Assembly (NCBI GenBank): GCA_020137815.1
Contig: CM035354.1
Span: forward strand, 558,001-622,000
Reading direction: 5' to 3'
Length of the DNA stretch: 64,000 nucleotides
From: Hormiphora californensis
Lineage: Eukaryota > Ctenophora > Tentaculata > Cydippida > Pleurobrachiidae
The notes beneath the pieces are model-generated. The model saw nothing but the letters and a program-made list of their open reading frames with translations. It had not been told where the DNA came from and made no database searches. Positions within the stretch are counted from its first letter, which is position 1. Every line of letters starts with the position of its first letter. The position numbers and the translations under genes are program-made. This document shows, piece by piece, positions 36,152 through 46,404 of this stretch.

Positions 36152-39100
36152 TCAACACATCTTGTTTTTTAACTCCCTCTTTCTCCTCTCATCCAGACTC
36201 ATGGCTGGACAGATTGAGGGGTCGTGAGATCGACCAGTCCTCAGCTGACACAACTCATACTGATAGCAATCATCGTCACATTTGTTGCCGTTCTTGTGGT
36301 ACATGAAACTGGGAAGAAGGGGAGGGAGGGTTAGACAACAAATCGATTGGGAAACAGGTAGGGAAGGTCGGGTAGTTAAAGTAAGAGTGGCGCGCCGTGC
36401 TTTCTCACAAAACTTAGTGGATGAACGGGGAGTACCACCAGGACCATTGGTATGGTATAGAAAATTTCCAATTCTGTCTCGTTCATTAGTTATGACGTAA
36501 TATGTTCATTATTTAAACTTTTATAAAATTGCTCTTCAGAAAAATCCGTTTATTTTGGATTGAAATGAATGCTTGCATCGTGTTCAGCGTCAAAAAATAG
36601 CCGGGGTACCAAATTTTGGTGTCTCTACCTTGTCTGTGACGCGAGATATTGACAAATATAAAAAACAACCAAAATGGGTGAGAGAGAGTTTGTTATCTTT
36701 GGGTGCTAGTTGTTTGTGCGCGCCGCCCACTTGTAACAAACTCTCTTTCTCTCACTTAGGTCGTTTTAGATAATTGTCGATATCTCGCGCCACAGACAAG
36801 GTAGAGACACCAAAATTTGGTACCCCGACTATTTTTTGACGCTGAACACGATGCAAGCATCCATTTCAATCCAAAATGCACGGATTTTTCTGAAGAGTAA
36901 TTTTATAAAAGTTTAAATAATGAACATATTACGTCATAACTAATGAACGAGACAAAATTGGAAATTTTCGATACCGTACCAATGGTCCTGGTGGTACTCC
37001 CCGTTCATCCACTAAGTTTTGTGAGAAAACACGGCGCACCACTCTTACTTTAACTGGGAAGGGAGGGAATGTTAGATAAAACAGCACTATTGGGGAGAAG
37101 ATATCACACGACAATGTATAACATTACTTGTAGTATGTTTTATTAAAGAAACCCCTGTCCTCCTCTAGTCGTGTAACAAGGGTCTCCATCTCATCAGGAA
37201 CCAGCCAGGTCAGGTTATATGCACTCTCAGTGTCATACTCTAACTCCCAAACTGTCTCGTTTTTAGTGTTCGCCCGGTCCAGATCGAATAAATAGGTTTC
37301 ATGTTTTAGTGGCCTATAGGTGGACCCGCTGTACAGACCTACAAAGTGGTTCATTGATATCTTAAAGTTATCATAACTATTATGTTAGTTAGTAAAAGAA
37401 TGATCACCAAAACAGAAAATCGTATTTGATTCCGATTTTAGGCCATAAAAACAACAATTCATTACCATCAAAAGTATAAACTCGAATTGAAGGACTGAGA
37501 TCAGCGAATGTGGTGAGAGAGGGGCTAACAAACTGATATGAAGTTGGGTGATGGTCTGGTTCCTCGCTGTACTGCATCATGAAGTGATCCAAGTGGGTAT
37601 GTCCCATAAACTGACCTACTATCGTTCCCTCAAACCTGATTAGGGATGAAGTTAGCAAAGGGTTTCATAAAATTATAATTACAGTTGCATGAATTTTTAA
37701 CTAGCTAATTATCTAACTAATCAACTAAATAACTAACTAACTAGCTAATCAACTTACTAATTAACCAACCAACCAATTAACTAACTAATTATCGAATTAA
37801 CTTACCCATTACTTAACTAATTAATCAATTAATTAACTAACCTGTCAACAATCCTGTAGTAGTTCCAGCTGAAAGATTTCAGGCAATCAATTCTCCCAGT
37901 AGGTATGTGACCAAGGATAATTACCTAGAGAGAGAGGTCATTAGTCTCGTACAGGGTGTTCAGTTTTGATCTTTACAAGCTCGTTACAAAATGAACACCC
38001 AGTATGGAACCTAATTCCATTAATTACCGAACTACTATAACTGTACTATTCAAATAGAGACACACAGCTGTGCTCACCTTGGTACCAGCCTTCTCAGCCC
38101 AAGTCAGCTCCTGGACCAGCCATTGCAGTTGTCCACCGGGATCATTGTTATCGAGATACAACCAGAAGTTGAGGGCATCACAATACATCGTGTTTAGTGA
38201 TACAATACGTAACGATTCAGAGTGTTGTACCGCATAGTATCCAGCACTAGGGGGGGGGGGGGTAGTTGTGAACATGACTACATTGTGACATTATTATGTC
38301 GTGGAAATGATACAAAAAGTCGATTCTAGTTAGCACAGTGGCACAAGATAATATCTGTTGTATATTATACGTACTATCCTACAGTGGGTAGTGCTTCAGG
38401 TGGTAACCATAGCGACCATATCTTCTGGACGTAGAGGTTCAGCCAGTCGTTAGAGAGGGCTTTTGATGTCAGTCCGGGCGGTGGGAAACTAAAAAGGGGA
38501 GATTTAATTCACAATGAGATTCTCCCTCCCTCTCTCTCCCTCTCCCTCTCTCTCCCTCTCTCTCCCTCCCCCTTCCTCTCCCTCTCCCTCCCCCTCCCTC
38601 TCCCTCTCTCACCCTCTCCCTCCCTCTCTCATTCACTCTCTCCCCATCTCCCAGCTCTCTCTTTCCCCTACCTATCTACAGGTGATGACTCGTGGTTCCC
38701 CAGGGCCGGGTATACCCTAGTTCTGGGCAGATATTCTCTCATCAGTTGGGCTGTCAGTCCAATATGGTGCTGCTGTTCTGACCGGGACTGGTTCCATACA
38801 TCGTGGGCAGGAATATCACCCGTCCAAAATACTAAATCGGGCTGAAATTTAATATACTAGGTCTCTAATACTAGATCGGGCTGAAATAATAATTGTAGTC
38901 TACACTCTAGTGTACATGTCCGATCATGTTATTGCACATGTCTCGTAGACACGACAATTGGCAGTGAAAACAGTATTTCACACTCACACTACCACACACA
39001 CTTACCTTAATTTCCTCAGCTATGAACTTCAGGGCATTCTTATACGTCCTCAGGGGGATATCACATGAGGCCTTGAGTGATCCCCAGTAGCCAGCCTGAT

Positions 39101-40470
39101 GTCCTGCATACTGACCCTTACCCTCCCTGCAACAGAGTGGCTCCCCACAGTCTATAATACCTTTGTAAGTGTATTGGAGGTCAACGTGCACATCTGATAA
39201 CTGTACAACCCGAAGAGTCGGGTACCCATCCTGGGAGGGGAGAGCGAGAGTCAGAGAGAATTTGGGACTTAGGGAGAGCGAGAGTCAGAGAGAGGGAGGT
39301 TTGGGAGGGGTAGAGTCGGGTAACCATCCTGGGAGGGGAGAGAGGGAGGTTTGGTTGGGGAGAGGGAGCAGGGAGAGAGGGAGATTTGGGGAGAGGGAGG
39401 TTTGGGAGAGAGGGGGTTGGGGAGAGAGTCGGGTAATCATCCTGGGAGAGGAGGGAGGGGGTTGGGATAATAATACGAGGAAAGGATAGCACATACCTTG
39501 GGTCTCACAAGTGGTTACCGGGGGTGGTTTACACATACCTTCGGTCTCACAAGTGGTTCTCTGGGTGGTTTATCCCCTGGAATAGTAACGTTCCACATGG
39601 GAAACAGGTCCGCTGGTTCCCCACACTCGGGACCAATAGCTGCGTAACATAGCCAGGCAGGGTGAAGTAGCAGCTTAGCAGCGACTGTTATAAACTCATC
39701 CCGGAACTGCTGAACTATGAAGGAGCATACCTGGTGAGGGGAGGGGAGTTAGGGAGACTGGAGAAGAGACGGGATTGGGGTAGAGGGGAGTCAGGGAGAG
39801 GGGAGGGGTTAGGAGCATACCTGGAGGTGTTAAATATACCTGGAGGTGGGTAGGAAAGGAAGGATTGTGAATAATCTAGGGTAAGAAAATGCTCGCCATA
39901 CGAACCAAAGATCGAGGGATCACATTATCAAAAAACGAAAAACATGAAGCTGAATCTCAGTTGTAAGTGGTAATAAAGAAGCAGTTCTCACCCTCTTATC
40001 CTCGATGTGAAGATATATGCAGGCATCACGAATTAGTGAGACGATCTCTGTCTTGGAAACATTCTGCTGGACCAACACTTGTAGAACCTCAACGAACACT
40101 TCGCAGCCCAGACATTTGGTGTTTCTGGGGGTAAATGAATGCTAATAAATAAAACCGTAACAGATATATGTGTTTTATATAGCGGATAATATAAAGTTGG
40201 ACCCCGATTTACCGGGATGCTCGGAGGTTTTACCCGGTAAATCGGGGTGCCCGGTAAATCGGGGCCCATAATATCGGGGTCCGACTGTATGTGTTATCCA
40301 ATGCCCCCAACTTACAATAACTCTCCCTTCAGAAGCGCATCAATAGTTTTGTTTGTAGTTCTAAGAAAGTCTACCACCGTTGACTGGTCCTTCGGCTCCG
40401 TCCGAGGTTGAGTTATATCGAAGCCGCTCGAGGAGCCGAGTAGACACAAGGAAAGAAGTAAAACAAACAT
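36152..40470 (-). CDS. SMPD1: Acid sphingomyelinase (sphingomyelin phosphodiesterase)
   Basis: Eleven exons join in frame: 40316-40470 (ATG), 39992-40124, 39539-39730, 39006-39230, 38672-38841, 38375-38488, 38078-38246, 37842-37924, 37466-37635, 37128-37338 and 36152-36308 (TGA), giving 592 residues (human about 630). A signal peptide ([16 protein letters not shown]) leads into a saposin-B domain at about 54-137 with paired cysteines ([21 protein letters not shown]). The metallophosphatase domain follows with zinc-ligand motifs: SDVHVD near 173, TGDIPAHD near 244, GNHE near 284, GHIP near 392 and GHTHLDHF near 426. A Cys-rich C-terminal tail ends the protein. It hydrolyses sphingomyelin to ceramide and phosphocholine in lysosomes or after secretion. 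The saposin domain separates it from SMPDL3 proteins. Exon 6 uses donor GTACGT. Confidence 0.92.
36374..37055. mobile_element. Fold-back element in the last intron of the sphingomyelinase gene
   Basis: AGTTAAAGTAAGAGTGG at the left is mirrored by CCACTCTTACTTTAACT at the right. The two arms stay inverted copies, with scattered differences, up to a centre near 36715. There is no coding capacity. Confidence 0.85.
38514..38662. repeat. CT/CCCT-rich simple repeat
   Basis: TCTCCCTC-type simple sequence in the intron between sphingomyelinase exons 5 and 6, immediately past the exon 5 donor. Confidence 0.85.
39231..39538. repeat. Intron with GGGAGAG repeats and a duplicated donor segment
   Basis: Irregular copies of TCGGGTAACCATCCTGGGAG and GGGAGAGGGAG fill the intron between exons 3 and 4, so the acceptor-side segment ATCCTGGGAG recurs. 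ACATACCTTGGGTCTCACAA at about 39491 repeats the exon 3 donor region at 39533-39552, giving a second donor-like site. Confidence 0.75.
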
Positions 40471-40795
40471 CTCACATGGTCAAATCTCCATGGACATTCT
40501 ATACGGTGGAGATAAGAGCTTGGGGGTTGGTATCGTACGATGAGTGTCCTGTTTCAAAGTTGGACTTCTGACAAGTTGCTTCCAGCACAGTACAGTTGTC
40601 AGTGACAACGGTACTGTGCTGGAAGCAAAAGGTGGACGTATGATTCTAGGGAGCGATAGAGAAAGGGACAAGAAAGGGACAAGAAAGGGAAATAATTGTC
40701 GATTTTCTCCTGGATTTAGCAATCGATCCGCTCATCATGGAGTGATGTCTGCCTATGATCGAACGAGAATAAAAGAATTCGATCAGACACTTCCG
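40471..40795. other. 5' flank of the sphingomyelinase gene
   Basis: Presumed promoter region. Apart from the hairpin at 40578-40626 I see short direct repeats (AAGGGACAAGAAAGGGACAA near 40672) and no exon. Confidence 0.5.
40578..40626. other. Perfect two-stage hairpin upstream of the sphingomyelinase gene
   Basis: GCTTCCAGCACAGTAC pairs with GTACTGTGCTGGAAGC over 16 bp. The loop contains a second stem GTTGTC/GACAAC. It lies about 110 bp upstream of the sphingomyelinase ATG. It could be a small-RNA precursor or a regulatory structure; no function can be assigned. Confidence 0.6.
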
Positions 40796-42136
40796 CACGG
40801 CGTGCCTGGTGAAATTTTAACACGACCTAGCATGCAACGGGAAACCACCACTTGTACGTGGTAGCTGAGGGTCTACAGAATGGCGCTACGGTGCGGGAAA
40901 AAAAAGTCCATTCCCTAAAATCGATTTTTTTACTTTTATTTGATTTGGGTCAAAATTGGCTATATTAAACGTGGTCCCGAAAAATCCATAATGACTTAGC
41001 ACACGAAATATGTCACCCCTACCTATTTTTGCACGTAGAATCGATTGCCGTTGAAGTCGAATCTCTAAAATGACTGTAAAATGGTCAAAAGTTGATTTTT
41101 TACCATTTTTTGGAGGTTTTTGGCCCCTAAACCATTGAAAACGTTGAGATAGGGATTTGAAACTAGTGCCAATCGTTAAAATGGTCATTTTTCTACCAAG
41201 AACCAAGTTTTCGTGTATATCCGATTTATGGTTAGATTTGGGCAAATTGTTGAAATCTGCCAACTAGGAGAACCGTAACTTGATTTTCTTGTTTTTTGGA
41301 TTTTGGCATTTTTGACAAACTTCTGATTGAAATGGTCAATCGGGACCATGCTTAAGTTGTTTATGGGACAATTTTCGACTAAAATCCAAGATTTCATACC
41401 AATCCAATAACAGATCGTTGATTTATAGAAAATTTAAGTAGGCAAAACGGTCAAAATGACAACTTTTCTTGCTTATTTTGACCGTTTTGCCTACTTAAAT
41501 TTTCTATAAATCAACGATCTGCTATTGGATTGGTATGAAATCTTGGATTTTAGTCGAAAATTGTCCCATAAACAACTTAAGCATGGTCCCGATTGACCAT
41601 TTCAATCAGAAGTTTGTCAAAAATGCCAAAATCCAAAAAACAAGAAAATCAAGTTACGGTTCTCCTAGTTGGCAGATTTCAACAATTTGCCCAAATCTAA
41701 CCATAAATCGGATATACACGAAAACTTGGTTCTTGGTAGAAAAATGACCATTTTAACGATTGGCACTAGTTTCAAATCCCTATCTCAACGTTTTCAATGG
41801 TTTAGGGGCCAAAAACCTCCAAAAAATGGTAAAAAATCAACTTTTGACCATTTTACAGTCATTTTAGAGATTCGACTTCAACGGCAATCGATTCTACGTG
41901 CAAAAATAGGTAGGGGTGACATATTTCGTGTGCTAAGTCATTATGGATTTTTCGGGACCACGTTTAATATAGCCAATTTTGACCCAAATCAAATAAAAGT
42001 AAAAAAATCGATTTTAGGGAATGGACTTTTTTTTCCCGCACCGTAGCGCCATTCTGTAGACCCTCAGCTACCACGTACAAGTGGTGGTTTCCCGTTGCAT
42101 GCTAGGTCGTGTTAAAATTTCACCAGGCACGCCGTG
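40796..42136. mobile_element. Near-perfect 1.34-kb palindrome
   Basis: Two 670-bp arms are inverted copies with almost no spacer (centre near 41466). Very few differences are seen, one of them at about 41411 against 41523. The ends read CACGGCGTGCCTGGTG and CACCAGGCACGCCGTG, flanked by TCCG at 40792-40795 and 42137-42140, a possible 4-bp target duplication. Identical 125- and 70-residue frames appear in both arms in opposite directions as a consequence; they match nothing I recognise. A fold-back transposon is the simplest reading. Confidence 0.8.
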
Positions 42137-43449
42137 TCCGGGTGGTCGGTGGAGAATTGTTGTTATTCGGTAGAAAATTCTAACTGTTCGGTAGAAAACT
42201 CTGACAGAACGAGAGTAAAAACGGCAGTTCTTTTGTCTAAGTCTTGTTTATACCTTGACACCCCATTGAATCACGTCTTCGAAGTCTTTCGCGAAGTTTA
42301 TAGCTTTAGTTCTCCCGTCACCTGATGCACTAAAACGAACCTCAGCCTCACAGAACAACGACCGACGACCGTGCAGGAGTTAGTACCAGGTTCAGTAGCA
42401 GGTAGTAAGAGTAATGATGGAGTGAGAGTGGCGAGTAGGTTTTAGGTTTGGAATTAGAGGAAATGTGATAACGAACGTGTAACAAATCCTTCTATCGATC
42501 ATAAAAAAATTTAAAAAAAAATGTCTTTAATTCACACTCATATCACTGCGCTGGCAAGCGCAAAGGTGACCATCCCCTCCCTCCAGCCGTGCGTGCCAAA
42601 GTGCAGTACATAATAACTTTTTTCAGTATTTAGCCAAAAATGGCATTTTGTGACGCCCATAGGGAAGCCCCCACTGCACCGATCGGTCTGAAATTTGGTA
42701 TACAGTGTCACATAGTCTAGATCTACTGTAGTTTAAAAGGGCAAGTCTCTAACTCTTTTATAGTTTTAGAGATATGGTATCGTAAAAAAAGCAATAAATG
42801 TCCCGGGTCTATCTATCTATGTATGGATAAACGCTGTTTTTTCCAAATTTATAATCACTTTTGAGAGAAAACGACATAAGATAGACACTTCTCGTTTGTT
42901 GCATTCGAAAGATAATCGTTCAAATTGTGTAGACGAATAGTTTTCATGTTCTTGGTCCAACCAGAACGTCTTAACAAACTGTCATAAAGATATGAGTTTT
43001 TTCAAATCAACCAAATTTCTTTGAGCTCAATTTACACCCTGAAGACGGCTTCTGATTGAAAAACGGAGACCGCACTTACGAAAGATAATCGTCTATACTT
43101 TCAGAAACTCTATCGCGAATTTGTGAAACTCTATTTCTAAGGGTCTCAAATCGCGTCTGAAGTGTTAAGACTGTATGAAAATAGATATGACGATAATGCG
43201 TTTTTCGCCAGAGCGACCTCAAATCTTGTCCAATCGATCTCAAACTTGGTCGGCATCTTTATCTAGATGAGCCTGATAATAATATATCCCTATCTTGACG
43301 TTATAACGTCGTGACGTCACGCTATGACGTCATAATGACGTCAAAATTGAAATTTTCGTATTTTAGCGATTCCTGACGGTCTTTACTGCACGTCCAGACA
43401 TGTCTTACATTGTACAATTTCACATCAGAAAATACCAAAAATATACCCC
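42137..43449. other. Gene-free stretch with decayed copies of 49.7-50.2 kb sequence
   Basis: 42205-42275 matches 49740-49800 (AAAAACGGCAGTTCTTTT shared), and 42372-42420 matches 50103-50145 just upstream of the second secreted-protein gene (GGAGTTAGTACCAGGT). These look like remnants of an old duplication without the coding exons. The rest (42480-43445) shows no exon. Confidence 0.55.
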
Positions 43450-43653
43450 AATTATGCCAAAAACTAACAGAAATTAGTTGGCTCGAAAGGTGACCATTTT
43501 GTTGTCAAACTGACACCTTTGCCCGGCCCGGGTTACGTGAAAGAGAGAGATAGAAATGAGAGAGGGAAAGATCATGGTGAAACAAAGGTGTCAGTTTGAC
43601 AACAAAATGGTCACCTTTCGAGCCAACTAATTTCTGTTAGTTTTTGGCATAAT
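43450..43653. repeat. Inverted repeat with 71-bp arms
   Basis: ATTATGCCAAAAACTAACAG at the left is mirrored at the right end. The arms match for about 71 bp to CAAACTGACACCTTTG and enclose a spacer of about 60 bp. MITE-like, no coding capacity. Confidence 0.8.
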
Positions 43654-43655
43654 AT

Positions 43656-43750
43656 AAATATCAATTGTCCATATCGATTGTCCATATCAATTGTCCATAT
43701 CAATTGTCCATATATCAATTGTCCATATCAATTGTCCATATCAATTGACA
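43656..43750. repeat. 15-bp tandem repeat
   Basis: Six or seven copies of TATCAATTGTCCATA, slightly varied, directly after the inverted repeat. Confidence 0.9.
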
Positions 43751-43997
43751 AAAAAGGAACGGGATCGTCGACTACGAAGGTCACCCAGGACTAACAGGAC
43801 CAACATAACCCTGGAGTAATAACTAGGGAATCTTAGGAAGGAGAGTAGGACCAGGTAATGCTGAAATTGGTTAGTATTCTAAAATTTAATAGGTTCACAC
43901 TGTCTTGAAAAGATGTTATTCAGCTATATAAAGGAGTCTCTCGATTAGGGATGATTAGGGATCGTGTTAGAGGGGATTGTGTTAGAGATAAGAGGGA

Positions 43998-44330
43998 TTA
44001 TAGGCCAGTTTTATTAATGTTGAATAAGGGATAGCATGCCTTCCAGATGGGCAAGAGTAGTCTGGTTTTCTCTTGAAGGGATGCGGGACATACTCTCTTC
44101 TGCTGTTCTAGGGTTACGGTACAGATGTTCTGGGCGTACCTGAATCGGGATATTATAAGGGATCGAAGGTCTTTTTTAATCCACTGGCGATTGACTCTAT
44201 GAGGGAAATGGGATAAGATGTCCGTCATAACGGAGTAAAGGGATTCATCTTTAATGAATTCTCGCTCCAAATAGTGAAGGACGTATCTCGCTCTTGTGAT
44301 AAGGTTGATGAGATCACTTTGGCAGTTAGT
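43998..44330 (-). CDS. Unidentified frame downstream of the glycoprotein remnant
   Basis: A minus-strand frame of about 90-110 residues, rich in Arg, Leu and Ile, stays open from upstream of its first ATG (44270). It could be a separate small product or the remainder of the degraded unit upstream. I recognise no domain. Read-through continuity with 44354-44620 would need a frame change. Confidence 0.25.
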   Translation of the reverse strand, partial: TNCQSDLINLITRARYVLHYLEREFIKDESLYSVMTDILSHFPHRVNRQWIKKDLRSLIISRFRYAQNICTVTLEQQKRVCPASLQEKTRLLLPIWKACYPLFNINKTGL

Positions 44331-44353
44331 AGGGTAGGTAAGGACTAAGGATT

Positions 44354-45914
44354 TTAGATATATATCTCGACATCTCGCCTTGCTAAAAATATTACGATAA
44401 GTGAGGTGGCAATGATAACTAGGGATAAGAAAATAATAGAAATTATCATTAACCAGGTAGGTACAATTCGAGGGGCAGGGACAGGTTTATCAAGCGATTC
44501 AAGTAATGGTTGTAACAATTCTTCGGCTGTTTTGTTTACTCGATTACAGAGGGATGTCATTTGTTCAGTGATTTGGGATGAAGTTAATTGGTAGTTGTGA
44601 CCGGTTGTGAGGGAATACATAAGTGTTCAAGCTAATGGGGTCGGAATCAAAATACGGTGATTCAATGTCTGTTCGGCACACCTGGGCTGTTCCACAGTGG
44701 AACTTCCACTTAAGGAAAGCTGTCTTAGAAGTTAGAGATTGGAGTAGGGATAGGTTTTATAATCCCAATCTCGTCAATTGAATAGGCTTGATTACCCATA
44801 TTATGACGAAATAGAATACCCTGTAGGAGCTGGAGAAGTTCATAGGTACACATGAAGGGACAAGTTGAGATACGGTGTTGACATTCAATGCTACTAGATT
44901 GCAAACATGAAGTAGTGTTAAGAATGCTATAAGTGGGACAGATGTGTATGGAATTATGTTGTTTACAAGATAATGTGTCTATGTCATATGCCATATCGTT
45001 TCGAATGATAAGATTCAGGGGCAGATCATTGATCTGTAGAGTTAGGGACAAAGCTTCCTATTTGATGGATTTTATACAGACTAAATGATCATTTATTCAT
45101 AGATTACAGGGATAAACAGGACGAAATGAATGGAGGTCAAGTTTTTTGAAACATCCATGAGAGAAATATCGGCAACTGAATAATGTGAATATAAGAGATG
45201 AGGATTTTTATAAAAAATGGTTTTTGATAAATCGGGATGATCTGCTATTATCTCGTTTAATAATTCAGGGTTAATTATCGAGGGATTGAGGGATATCTTG
45301 CCTTCAAGTGCAGGACCTAACATTGTCAATGAGATGGGTGTTTCTCCAAAAGATGTTTTCCATCTCTTGCATGAGAATATCAGCTTGTATAATACAGTTA
45401 GAGGAATCAACGTAATTAACAAGATTGTTAAAGGCGGATTTTACGAGGGAAATAATATCATTCTTAATGATAGAAAGGGATTTAGTCTGAGCTAAGGCCT
45501 AAGATGTTATCTCGGACTTTACTAAGGGAAGCTTTGTTGGACTTGACATGCTGTTTGAGTTTAATGATCTGGTAATCGGTAATGCCATTGAAAACAAGGT
45601 TCATGATGCTAGGTAAAAGGTGGAGACTTCGTGACTGGCGATTAGGAGATCTTTCTAGGGAGACAAGATGTTAGTTCGGGTTGTAAGGTATTTGTTAGCC
45701 TTTTGCTTCCAGTATGACTTGAGAGTTCAGAGGTATAGTTAGAAATGTAAGTGGGATAACATTTTTTGTTTGCTAGAGCCCGCCTCATCATCTCATCAAG
45801 ATCATAGTTAAGGTTAGGGAGGTAAGGGGGTAAGCCAAGGGGGTAAGCCAAATTCTGTGAAGAAACAAACTGTAGGTGGTAACCTACGAAGAGCAACATT
45901 ATAGTCACAATCAT
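44354..45914 (-). pseudogene. Broken membrane-glycoprotein-like gene
   Basis: Minus-strand pieces occur in the order expected of a type I membrane glycoprotein but in different frames. 45642-45914 starts with a signal peptide (MIVTIMLLFVGYHLQFVSSQ). 45093-45600 is helical and Asn/Ser-rich. 44725-45051 is Cys-rich. 44354-44620 has a helical stalk, then a transmembrane segment (WLMIISIIFLSLVIIATSLI) and a short basic tail. Stops and frame changes separate the pieces and no good splice sites join them. The layout recalls fusion or envelope glycoproteins captured by retroelements, but I see no reverse transcriptase or long terminal repeats nearby. A decayed host receptor-like gene is equally possible. 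Confidence 0.35.
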
Positions 45915-46361
45915 ATTAGTTGTAGCAGTGAAGCAGAATTGGCAAGTTGCTAGGGTAATGGGTTAGTTAGGTATACGTCATCAGCTGTCAAATTCATAAT
46001 CGGGTAATAGCTGAGGGAAAATTAATGAGATAATTTAATATACATTTCCTTCTGCGGCAAATATTTGACAGTCACAAGTATCACTCATCATAAGTGATAC
46101 TTTCCGGGAAAGATAATCTGCAAAGGGACATCGACAAGTTATGGAAATTCTCGTGTTAATTCCTGAAATATATGACGGGAGGGCATGAAATGCTGAGAAT
46201 ATTACGAATCTTTTGGATTTTCTCATCCCCTAAATCCAAGAGATAGTTACTTAGTATAACTGTCAATGACTCCGTGCCTAATTCTCTACTTAGGTCTGCA
46301 ACCTCTGTGCAGAAAAGACATGTTCTAACTCAAACTCTAATATTACAATATGGCGGTGGAC

Positions 46362-46368
46362 TATAAAA
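46362..46368 (+). promoter_or_regulatory. TATA box of secreted-protein gene, copy A
   Basis: TATAAAA lies 43 bases before the ATG at 46405, with the same spacing and surrounding sequence as copy B (GGACTATAAAAGAGCTTGGA). Confidence 0.7.
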
Positions 46369-46404
46369 GAGCTTGGATGAATTCTACTGGCAGTTCGCAG
46401 AAAG

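Noticed and set aside
40886-42046. Identical 125- and 70-residue frames in opposite orientation
   Set aside because: They are mirror copies caused by the palindrome arms; the composition is low complexity and matches no family.
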